Source: Furcasterigmium furcatum (taxonomy: Eukaryota > Ascomycota > Sordariomycetes > Glomerellales > Plectosphaerellaceae). From it: a stretch of 43,757 nucleotides of DNA. Where the stretch lies: the NCBI GenBank assembly GCA_001599815.1, contig BCIA01000005.1, forward strand, positions 306,087 through 349,843, in the 5' to 3' direction. Each line of letters opens with the position of its first letter. The stretch's first letter is position 1. Below are positions 10,507 to 20,100 of this stretch, one piece after another. The notes under the pieces were generated by a model that ran no database searches, had not been told where the DNA came from, and saw only the letters and a program-made list of their open reading frames with translations. Made by a program: the position numbers and the translations under genes.

Positions 10507-11306
10507 AGCGAGCTAAGTGACGAGGATCTGTCTCGAGCTCATTCGGGGGGCGCCGATTTCGCGGTGGACCTCTGAGGGATGGGTCTCATGGGTGGTGGCG
10601 TTTGTTGGCGGCCGTGGCTTGATCCGGATTCGGGGCACAATGGGACAGGCGGGCCCACGATCCTATTGTCAGTGTTCGCCAAGAGCGCCCACACTGTTGA
10701 ATAGAAGTGAATAGCAATCGGTGCAGCATGTTAGAGTATTAAACGGGGCTTTCCCGCCGATTCCGCGTTGCGCTGGGGCTTGGTTGATCTGCACACTTCC
10801 CAAAATGACGCCCTTGCGACCCGAATCGGCCCCGGACAGCACCACTGCGACAGATACGGCACCGGGCCGGGGCGCGCCCACGGGGCCTCCTCCGGCGTAC
10901 GCTCCTCCTGGGATACGCACGCAACTCCAGCAACGTCTCGCTGTCGCCGTCCAGGCCTCCAACCCGGCCCTCGCGAACTACCTTCGCACAATTCCCATGG
11001 CAGCAGCGCTCCGTGAGCGCTCGCCAGATCCGGACGAGGAACCGTGCGAAGAACTGTCGCCGATTCGCCTGCGTATCTCGACGCGAGTGAATGTGTCGCG
11101 CGACAATAACATCGTCATCCTTCCGAGCTCGCCGGCGCAGCAGACCCAGTCCATCGCCGAGGCTGTTGTCAGGGCGTTCAAGAGCGCATCGGTGTCCGAA
11201 GGGGGCATCCCGATGGTTGACCAGGACGGGCGCCCAAGGCCAGTTGCGATCGAGGCGGATGCAGGAATCACGGTGGAGGGGGCCAATAACCTGGTTGGGT
11301 CAGAGA
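10507..11306. repeat. Arm A of an inverted duplication (partner about 37715-38559)
   Basis: About 800 bp including ~300 bp of upstream DNA is repeated in inverted orientation at 37715-38559. Shared landmarks in order are GAGCGAGCTAAGTGACGAGG, GATCCTATTGTCA, GCAATCGGTGCAGC, the TATTAAA box and the coding region. Similarity is high but not perfect, so the duplication is old enough to have gathered indels. Confidence 0.75.
10737..10743 (+). promoter_or_regulatory. TATA-like box of family X copy A
   Basis: TATTAAA lies 62 bp before ATG 10805. The same box with the same flanks (GAGTATTAAACGGGG) is kept upstream of the inverted second copy at 38325-38319, so it is shared by descent. Confidence 0.4.
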
Positions 11307-11356
11307 GAGGGGTGATAGATGTGATGAAACTGCGAGACAGCGGGAGCGCGAGATAG
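10805..11356 (+). CDS. Unknown small protein 'family X', copy A, 183 aa
   Basis: Single open frame from ATG 10805. The first ~45 residues are Pro/Thr/Ala-rich, with PTGPPPAYAPPG. A helical stretch follows (LAVAVQASNPALANYLRTIP), then an acidic SPDPDEEPCEE. The second half has two matching strand motifs, RVNVSRDNNIVILP (~100) and GITVEGANNLVG (~160), which flank a helix (AEAVVRAFKSAS) and the strand-loop GGIPMVDQDGRPRPV. I recall similar unnamed ascomycete proteins but no function. The last ~20 residues (from ERGVID) differ from copy B and coincide with the antisense PNP pseudogene, so the C-terminus may be altered by a join near 11300. A later in-frame ATG at 10721 would add an N-terminal extension not supported by copy B. 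Confidence 0.55.
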   Translation: MTPLRPESAPDSTTATDTAPGRGAPTGPPPAYAPPGIRTQLQQRLAVAVQASNPALANYLRTIPMAAALRERSPDPDEEPCEELSPIRLRISTRVNVSRDNNIVILPSSPAQQTQSIAEAVVRAFKSASVSEGGIPMVDQDGRPRPVAIEADAGITVEGANNLVGSERGVIDVMKLRDSGSAR

Positions 11357-11709
11357 GCATAGAGTCTGTCGCTCGTCGCGGGGGTTGGGAATACTTCTTG
11401 CGGGATGCTTCTTCTCGACGATGCGGGCCATATGGGTTTCACCCGCCGACTGGCGCTCGAAGGACGGCGGTAGGTCCAGGACCTGTGTAGGGTGGAAAGT
11501 TTGATCCTGGACCGTCTTGCCGTAATCTTACTGGAAAACGCCGCCGTTATCTCCCTCTCGACTGCTGATTCTGATGTCGCCCAGCGCACCGCACCGCCGC
11601 CCATTCCGACCATGATCGACGACTCGCTCGGGGCCGTCGTGTCGTTTGTCGAGGCCGCAACGGATTCGATTGGGACTCGGCCGACGGTGTACCTTTGCGG
11701 ATCTGACAT
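11340..11709 (-). pseudogene. PNP_UDP (nucleoside phosphorylase) domain, broken
   Basis: It starts at 11709 with MSDPQRYTVG, the standard first residues of NLR PNP modules. It then jumps, by internal deletions, to MVGMGGGA and in a shifted frame LGDIRISSREGDNGGVFQ. At the next codon the expected Tyr is a TAA stop, then DYGKTVQDQTF and THPxxVLD-like remnants continue. The 17111 gene carries the intact equivalent (LGDVVVSSRVGDQGGVFQ). Deletions, a frameshift and an in-frame stop make it non-functional. It lies back to back with family X copy A. Confidence 0.75.
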
Positions 11710-12960
11710 GGCTGGTGGTCGTCCTCGACTGGCGCTGGATTATTCAGGAGAGAGTTGTGTCGAAGAGAAGAGGAAGACACTCCTGGCTGGTGCGCGTGTA
11801 TGCCATGGTGAGGCTCTGGGTACACAAGGCTCGTTGCAGCAGGGCTGCCACTCTCTGGCTGCTCCTGAGTTGTCGCACATGGATGCTGACCCTCCCACAT
11901 ACTCATTCCAGTAGTCGCAAGAGGTGCCCGACACGGGAAGGCGGCGCGAAGATGCTGATCCGGCCCAGCGTATCGAACGGATGGCGGACGGAGTTCGGAG
12001 AGGGCCCGGACATGGTGAGTCGAGGTCAGGAGCGAAAGTATGCACAAAATAAGCTGCCAGGTGGAGCCTCGCTGGATGTAGGCTGGCAAGGCTGGCTAGG
12101 ACATCAGTCTATTTGATTGGATGAAGCTGCCTGTCCCAGCTCCGAAGCTTCGCTGGCCCGCGGCCTCATTGTCAAAACTGGACCCCAACACCATGGCTTG
12201 GATAGGAAGTCGTCCTTGACGTCCTTGATGCCGCCTGTCGTCTTCCGTTAGTTGGCTCAGCCGTTTGCTCTTCATACACATGTCGATGTTGAAACGGCTG
12301 CTACCAGTCCCAGCCTCAATAAATCACCCCTTCTAGAGCATCATCATGCGGAGGGTTGACGAGGCTCGGGCACCGGGCTGCTGAGGATCCTCAATGGAGT
12401 CGCTCTAGTTTGCCCCGGCCTGGCGAAGGGTACCTTGAAGGTACAAGACAGATGCTGGGGATCGATGCCCAGTCGCGGAGCAAGGTTTCATGGCGGAGGT
12501 TCATCTTCTAAGCGAAATTCCAGATTCACCTCCAGCCACGTCTGCCCTTTGCCACATGGGGTGGCCAGACCACAGGGACTCCGCCGCAGCAGGTGCAGCC
12601 CAGCTCGAGCCATTCAGCCAACATCCCCGATCTGCCTCTTCCTGGCAACTTCCGCCAGGAAACAACCCAACGCACAATTTGTGAGCTCCCCTTGGGCGTT
12701 GCGCGCGAAAGTAACATGTCAGAAGCAGCGTCGGGCTGGCAACATTCGCAAGACACCCACCAACTGCAGGCGACAAGTCAGGGCCATGGCCCGCGCAGTC
12801 CGCCATCTGTCCACGAGACGCAAGCAAGGCCGCTCGCAAGGTCGAGTTCCTTCTTCCTAGAAGTTCTGCGCGACTGCCGCGACGCCACGATTGGCAGATG
12901 GGACGGCACCTGGCCCCGAGACGCTTCTGCCAGCCGCGCTCAGCGGGGCTCGCATCCTCA
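11710..12960. other. Long gene-poor stretch
   Basis: Frames of 60-180 codons exist on both strands but none resembles a protein family I know, and none joins through plausible introns. I see nothing firm here. Confidence 0.4.
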
Positions 12961-12961
12961 C

Positions 12962-13086
12962 GTAGAAATTGGTCGCGTCGAGGCGGCTGATCGATTATGC
13001 TGCGAAGCCCGTGAACCCCCGGACGACCGACTGAGCTCCTCCCTTACAACAACCCCGAACTGAATCTCCGGGGCGAATTCGATTGC
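12962..13086 (+). repeat. Dispersed repeat, copy 1 (partner 22220-22346, inverted)
   Basis: About 125 bp starting GAAATTGGTCGCGTCGAGGC and ending GGGGCGAATTCGATTGC is repeated on the other strand at 22346-22220 with only scattered changes. It may be coding (the GRVEAADRLC frame is kept in both) or a transposon or gene-end remnant. I do not recognise it. Confidence 0.65.
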
Positions 13087-13439
13087 CTTGAGTTTGATCT
13101 GGTGCAACATCGCGACGGAAAGCTCGCAACATGTTATAGATGCAGGCAGCAGCCGGGCCATGATCGTGGATTTCGAGCGGGCGGAGTGCAATCATCAACC
13201 TCTTGGCCCGATCAGCCCGAATGGCCAGGCTTGAAAGAATCCTATTGGCGCGTCGTTTGGGGGAGACATCGAGGCAACCGGCAATCTGACGACAACTCCG
13301 AGGCGGGCACAATGGGCGAGGATGGATCAGCACAAGGGCCCCAAAATCAGGGCCATGTGGGGATCTGGGCCAGGATTCGGGCCTCTGAACTATTCGTCAC
13401 CGTTAGGAAGACCGACGTCTTTCCCTCTGTCGGTGCGGG

Positions 13440-13650
13440 ATGGCACAACTGTCTTCGCGACACTTTCAATGTGATCGGTCTCGAAATTGAAGCGGCCGGT
13501 ACCATGAATCGGATTCCTGTCGGTGTGGTCCGTCGCGTCTGCGACTACGGGGACGAGCACAAAAACAAGATCTGGCAGCCTTATGCAGCCGCTATGGCAG
13601 CGGCGTACGCTATCCTATCCGGGATTCATCCTGACAAGACGGCATCTCAA
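13440..13650 (+). pseudogene. C-terminal PNP_UDP fragment
   Basis: The frame reads NVIGLEIEAAGTMNRIPVGV, then RRVCDYGDEHKNKIWQPYAA and AAAYAILSG. This is the end of the nucleoside-phosphorylase fold (EMEAAG...RGICDYADSHKN..WQ.YAA in the intact gene at 17111). It begins abruptly with no phosphate-binding or GGG part. The surrounding 708-bp frame (13102-13809) carries no other recognisable sequence. It belongs to a different PNP subtype from the 11340 fragment and the opposite strand. Confidence 0.65.
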
Positions 13651-13885
13651 GGCGGGGATGCTTCGGCGGCCCGAGCCGATGGGCCAGTGTTTCACGGGGC
13701 GATTTCTGGCCACTTGTCAGAGCTGGCCCAAGATGCTCATCGATTTAGCGAATCGCATGGGATGATTGTGAAGCTTGCTCCATTGCAGGTGTATCGCCCT
13801 CGCTTTTAGCCCTCGGTCCAGCAGTGTGAGACAAGTTTGTCAATTGCCCCGCCACCACGTTGCGGCAAATTAACTTCGGACTTAC

Positions 13886-14170
13886 CACCAACGTCTTAAG
13901 GTTCTGCAGAGCTACTATTCCTTGCGACATGCTGCGCAGAAGACTGAGAGCCTCCAACCAGAAGAGAAACTTGTTTCTGAGAAACACGCCAATGATCTTG
14001 CTGTCACGCATGTCGCCACATCTCGCATTGGAGTCTCGAATATGGTCAATCCAATGTACGCAGGCGTACCTCAGGGGGCCCAGTGGATCAGGGTTGGGCG
14101 GAGAGATTTCGTCTATGTGAACCCCGGGGGCGCGCAGGTCATAGATATCTCGTCTAAGTTGACTGGGGAA
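13886..14170 (-). pseudogene. NACHT-WD40 NLR fragment (region between NTPase and propeller)
   Basis: The frame reads LRRDIYDLRAPGVHID, DPLGPLRYACVHWIDHIRDS, FLRNKFLFWLEALSLLRSMS and then LQNLKTL, followed by a consensus donor (GTG/gtaag, GT at 13885-13884). This is the highly characteristic linker after the NACHT of fungal NACHT-WD40 proteins (LRRDiy.Lr.PG...W.dHl...fl..kyLyWLEALsL). Upstream it joins the end of the NB-ARC-TPR gene directly, with no NACHT, and downstream there is no propeller. Confidence 0.72.
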
Positions 14171-16649
14171 TGTCGCGGTGAGTTTGACTTTTGATACCGG
14201 CCATAAGGGCGGGATGCTCCGCGCCCAGCGCCTTCTCATAACCCTCCAGCGCCCGTCGATGCATCACCTCTGCATCGCCGTGCTTGCCCTGAGACCGCAG
14301 CACCCCTCCAAGACTGTAGATGCTCGCGAGGGTGTCGGGATGCTCCGCGCCCAGCGCCTTCTCCCGGCCCTCCAGCGCCCGTCGATGCATCACCTCCGCC
14401 TCGCCGTATTTGCCCTGATACTGCAGTGCCCCTCCTAGATCGTCGACNNNNNNNNNNNNNNNNNNNNNNNNNNNNNNNNNNNNNNNNNNNNNNNNNNNNN
14501 NNNNNNNNNNNNNNNNNNNNNNNNNNNNNNNNNNNNNNNNNNNNNNNNNNNNNNNNNNNNNNNNNNNNNNNNNNNNNNNNNNNNNNNNNNNNNNNNNNNN
14601 NNNNNNNNNNNNNNNNNNNNNNNNNNNNNNNNNNNNNNNNNNNNNNNNNNNNNNNNNNNNNNNNNNNTTGCTGATGCTTGTGAGCGTGTCGGGATGCCAC
14701 ACACCCAGCGCCTTCTCCTGACCCTCCAACGCCCGTCGATGCATCACCTCCGCCTCGCCGTATTTGCTCTGCTTACGCAGTGCCGATCCAAGATTGTTGA
14801 TGCTCGCGAACGTCGAGGGATGCCCCACCCCCAGCGCCTTCTCCTGACCCTCCAGCGCCCGTCGATGCAACATCTCTGCATCGCCGTGCTTGCCCTGAGA
14901 CTGCAGTGCCCCTCCAAGATTGCTGACGCTCGCGAGCGTCGAGGGATGTCCCGCGCCTAGCGCCTTCTCCTGACCCTCCAGCGCCCATCTGTACATCATC
15001 TCCGCCTCACCGTCCTTGCCCTGATACCACAGCACCCCTCCAAGATGATTAACGCTCGTGAGCGTATCGGGATGTTCCGTGCCTAAAACCTTCTCTCGCA
15101 GCCAAACCGCCTTCCGCAGCATTCCCTCCGCTGCTTTATACGACCCTGTCATTAATCGGTAATACCCTACGCACGCCAACACCATCGCCATATCTTCTTC
15201 CCCGCCTTCAACCCCCGGCTCTCCGTCCTCGAAAGGTCCGACATGAAGATCCAACGCACGGCATGTCGGCCAGTTCTCGTACGTCCCCATGGGATAATTC
15301 CTGGACATGACGCGCAAGAATACCCGCTTCGCAGCCTGCGCTACGCCCGTAGCAGAAAGCCACTCTTGCGTGCAGAACTGCACCATCGGGTGCATCTCCA
15401 GGACGTCCTCATCAAGCGTGGCCGCAACAAGCGAGTATTCCCGCAGAACGTCTAGATCGTCCTCAAAAGCCTCGTCGTCGCTGCCACTGTGACTGCTGCC
15501 GTCGCCATCCTCGACCCCTCTTCTGCGATCTCCGTCTGACGACGACGTACTTTCCTCCTTTCGTTCATGTTTGCGAAGAATCCAGCCCGGTATCGCCTGC
15601 GGGTTGAAGAAACTCATCAGCGCGAGCAAGTCCGCCGCCGCCGGGCGCTCTTGCCGGATGGCCGCGAACGTCAACTGCCACGTCGCGATGATCGAGTTGT
15701 GCGCGGTGGCATCGCGCCGTATGTCACCCATGTCCTTCCCAAGAAGTCCCGCTTTCTTCTTCTTGCTGCGCTGGAGTGTCTTCAGGTACGCGGCTGGCGA
15801 CATTCGCGGAGACCTCCGCACAATGTACGCAGCTGCTTGTGCGATGGATAGTGGTATGAAGCGGAGAGCGCGGACCAGCTTGGCAGTATCCGCGTCGTCT
15901 TCTCTCCCAAGTTTATGCCGGAGCAGCTGCAACGCCTGCGCCTCATCCATTGCCTCGACAGCTTTGACGTTCCTTTGACTACCAGCGAATCGTACTGCCG
16001 CGTCTCCGTTGCGTGATGTGATGAGGATCGATCCGTTCTGGCTCTGTGGGAGATACGCAGCGAGCGGCTCTCGGTTGTCTGCCTGCTTCGCGTGGAAGAC
16101 CTGTCCATCGTCGGCGTTGTCGAGCACCATCAGCCATCGCCCGTTGGCCTCGTTGCACAGCCAACCGTGCACCAGCCGGAGCACGTCCGTGTCCGGGTCG
16201 CGACATCCCGGCAGCCGCAGCCGCTCCGCGATGGTTCGATACGCATCCTCGAATCGTTGGGCGGTGTCCGCGTGCACCCAGAGGACGTATGTGTCGGGCG
16301 AGGCGGTTCGGATGTCATGGGCGTAGCGGATGGCCAGCTGAGATTTGCTTTTGGGGTCAGCCGCCTGCGCACACGATGGAGGGTACACCTACCCGATGCC
16401 ACCGAGGCCAACGAGCGCGGCACGGTGTGGCGGTCGTTTGAGGGTGTCGCCCAGCCACTCGGTGATGGCTGGGCGCTCGACAAAATCCGGGTCTTCCTGG
16501 AAGGGCACCGTCGAGAACGGGGCGGAAGCTAGGGCGGGGGCGGGATGAGCGGAGGTGATGTTGATTACCCCGCCGTGGGACGCCTGCTGCTCATGTCGGC
16601 CCCAAAACGAGACCCGAGGAGAGGAGAACACGGCGGCAACGATTGACAA
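14154..16649 (-). CDS. NLR: NB-ARC - TPR, repeat array interrupted by an assembly gap
   Basis: The first visible exon carries FSTVPFQEDPDFVERPAI and ALVGLGGIG. A 45-nt intron (16392-16348) cuts the P-loop, and splicing restores GLGGIGKSQLAIRY. Then come kinase-2 RWLMVLDNADD, SILITSRN, FIPLSIAQAAAYI and an MHD-like EMHPMVQ. An acidic Ser/Asp insert (EESTSSSDGDRRR, SGSDDEAFEDD) lies before the MHD. At least five 42-residue TPR units (RRALEGQEKALG..HPDTLAS) flank a 220-N gap. The region upstream of 16600 has no ATG (only TTG at 16649), so a 5' exon with the true start and effector domain is missing or unrecognised. The final ~15 residues (KSQTHRDIPQST) come from the join with the NACHT-WD40 shard, so the natural C-terminus may be lost. 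It diverges from the PNP-NACHT-ANK gene. Confidence 0.72.
14448..14667. other. Assembly gap of 220 N inside the TPR array
   Basis: 220 undetermined bases interrupt tandem 126-bp TPR units. The N count keeps the reading frame but does not give a whole number of units; about 118 or 244 bases would. Confidence 0.98.
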
Positions 16650-17110
16650 CTGCCGTCCAGAATGCTTCGATCAAATACCATCGAGATGACGGAATCGATC
16701 CCGACAGGTTCGAAGTATGGGCGGAAATCTCGCCCGATACTGCTACTCAATACAGTACGCTGAACCGGAATCAGCATCTCCGCCGCCTTGTCCTACCTCC
16801 TAGACGATACATCTCACTCACCTTTGCTCGCTTCCTCTGACGGATACTAGAACGAATCTATCGCGATCTGGACCAAGAACAATGCGAACATCAACCAATC
16901 ATGTGCGACAAGACGATCGACCAACGAGGGGATGGTGCATGTACGCGCCCGGCGTTGCGGCCCCCGAAACCACAGCCTGATCGAACATCCATCGGGCATA
17001 CCGCGCGCACTCCATCTCTGAGCAATATCTTCGCTTCCTCCTCAAATCCATCCGAATTCACTAGCTGCTTCTCCCGAATTAGCCAGCGGCAGTCGACCGG
17101 ACCACCAGCC

Positions 17111-20100
17111 ATGCCCGACCCTCGAAATTACACCGTCGGCTGGATTTCCGCCATCCCAGCCGAGTCTGTCGCCGCCCAGCAATTTCTCGACGAACGTCAC
17201 GATAGCCCTGAGCACGTTGCTCCACAGGACAACAATATCTATACTCTGGGGAAGATCGGGCGACACAATGTCGTGATGGCGGCTTTGCCAAAAGGCGAGT
17301 ACGGCACTACAACGGCGGCAACGGTCGCGAGGGACATGTTGCACAGCTTCCCTAATGTCCGCATTGGGCTCATGGTCGGCATTGGTGGCGGCGCGCCGAG
17401 TGCAAAACAGGATGTGCGCCTGGGCGACGTGGTAGTCAGCAGCCGAGTTGGGGATCAGGGTGGCGTGTTTCAGTACGACTATGGCAAGACGATTCAAGGC
17501 CAGACTTTCCAACACACCCAGTTTCTGGACCAGGTGCCACCGCTTCTTCGAGCAGCAGTCGGCGGGCTAGAGGCGCAGTACGAGGCTAACGGCCATCAAC
17601 TCGAGGCCCAGGTGGCTGAGGTTCTAGGAAAGAAGCCCCGGCTCCGCAAGAAATACTCCCGACCACCCGCAACGAGCGACAGGCTGTACCGATCGGACGT
17701 TGTGCACCGGGATTCAGACCACAGCTGCAGTGACGGCTGTGGCAACGACCCAGACCATGTGGTGGCTCGAACGGAACGCAGTAAAGAAGATGACGATCCG
17801 GCCATCCACTATGGACTTATCGCCAGCGCAAACCAACTGATGAACGATGCATGCATTCGAGACAGGCTGGCAGAGGAGAAGGGCGTGCTCTGCTTCGAAA
17901 TGGAGGCGGCCGGCCTGATGAACCACTTCCCGTGTCTGGTGATCCGCGGCATCTGCGACTACGCCGACTCGCACAAGAACAAGGAGTGGCAGGGGTATGC
18001 AGCGATGGTGGCGGCGGCGTATGCGAAGGACCTGCTGCAGCAGATCCCGCCGAGCAAGATCGAGGCAGAGAGACGGATTGCCGAAACTCTCGGTACTCGT
18101 TAGTGTACTCGCCTTCTTTACATGACGAATTCTAATAATGAACAGTCGATCGGAAAGTTGACTCCATCAGGACTAGCCTTCACACCCACAACACCGAGCG
18201 CTGGCTGCGGCCGCCTGACCCGTCCACAAATGCCAACCATGCGAGGAAGCTCCGCCACGAAAGGACTGGTGCATGGCTCTTGCAGCATCCCATCTTCAAA
18301 TCCTGGCAGTCGGGTTCGCGTCGGCATATTTGGCTGCACGGCCCCGCGGGATGCGGCAAGACGGTCCTCAGTACGACGGTGCTGGACCACCTCATCGGGG
18401 ATAACAGCCGGCTTTTCCTCAGCTTCTTCTTCGACTTCAGCGACACGATGAAGCAGAGCGTGGACGGCATGCTGCGGTCGCTTGCCTTCCAGCTCTACCA
18501 AGGTCGGGCAGGCTCGTCGGTCCTCGATACTTCATTCCAAGCACACCAGGATGGCCACCAACAGCCCACGACGAAGACACTCCAGGATATTGTGATGAAG
18601 ATGCTCACATTCCAGAAGGTGTCCATTGTCTTGGACGCTTTGGACGAATCGGCGACCAGGAGTGAGCTTCTGTCGTGGATCATGGACATCACTTCTAGTT
18701 CAGAGCTGGGGCCCGTCCAGCTGCTTTGTACTGGGCGACCTGAGGCCGAGTTCCTGCAAGGCCTTCATCGATTGATGGGGGAACAAAACTGCGTTGCAGT
18801 TAACAAGCAGGCTGTCAACGCCGACATCCAGTCTTTCGTCTCAGCACAGCTCTCTCAGCGACGCGAATTCCAGGACAAGCATCTGTCACAGGATCTTCTT
18901 GAGCTGATCCGGGGCAAAGTTGGGGACGGGGCCGATGGGATGTGAGGCGTCCAATTCTCCGCACCATGAATACTTCCTAACACCCACGATAGGTTCAGAT
19001 GGGCAGCCTGTCAGCTGGACAGTCTTGCAAGGTGTCCGAGTCCGAAGGCCATGAAGTCGGCACTAGATCATCTTCCCCAAGATCTGAACGAGACGTACCA
19101 GCGTATGCTCCACGGCATCCCGGAAAATGTCAGAAACAGCGCTATGCGCCTCTTACAGTTTCTGGTGCATAGCGACCGGCCCCTAACAGTGCTGGAGGCA
19201 GTGGAGATCATTGCGACAGACACAGAAGCGGTGCCGCCATGTTTTGACGTCGACGGCCGGGTCTTTGGGGATGACGATGTCCTTCGGCACGGCCCCAACT
19301 TGATGTCCATCGTGGAGATGAGGGCACACAGCGGCAGGATCAGGAAGGAGCTGCACCTTGCACATTTCTCCGTGAAAGAGTTTCTTCAAAGCCAAGCCGA
19401 ATTTGCACGATCAAGGGCTAGCATTGTTATCACGAGGACGGCTCTGACTTATCTCACCAACATCACGGGCTGTTACGAAAATATCAATCGAAACTTCCCC
19501 ATGGCTCAGTTTGCAGCGGAGATTTGGACAAAGCATGGTTCTTCAGCAGAGAGATGTGACGATGTGTTTCGAACAATATTGAGGTTCTTGGAAGACGAGA
19601 GCACTTTTCAGCGATGGGGTCGTTTGCATCAAGCTGATCGCGCATTGGCAGTTGACCCTGGCCCGCCAAGAGGTTCGAGACTCTACTACGCCTGCCTAGG
19701 TGGACTCGTTGGTGTGGCACAAGAGCTGATTGACAAGGGGGCGGAGGTCAACGATGAAGGCGGCACGTACGGCAACGCTCTGCAAGCCGCCTTATTTGGA
19801 GTACAAGTCGACATTGTGAAGCTGCTCTTGGAGAATGGGGCGGATGTCAACGCGCAGGGCGGCGTGTACGGCAACGCTTTGCAGGCCGCAGCATCAAGTT
19901 GTCATGTCGACATTATGAAGTTGCTCTTGGACAAGGGAGCAGACATCAACGCGCAGGGCGGCTACCTCGGCAACGCTCTGCAGGCAGCCTCATCCAGAGG
20001 CCATGTCGAGATGGTGAATCTGCTCTTGGACAAGGGTGCGGATGTGAAGGCGCAGGGCGGCCACTACGGAAACGCGCTGCAGGCCGCCTCATACCAAGGT

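Noticed and set aside
13102..13809. A full 235-aa gene on the plus strand
   Set aside because: Only the PNP C-terminal part is recognisable. The rest looks like random translation, and the fragment lacks the core of the fold.
16009..16548. Plus-strand frames over the NB-ARC of the second NLR
   Set aside because: Shadow frames; no family resemblance, while the minus strand reads a full NB-ARC.
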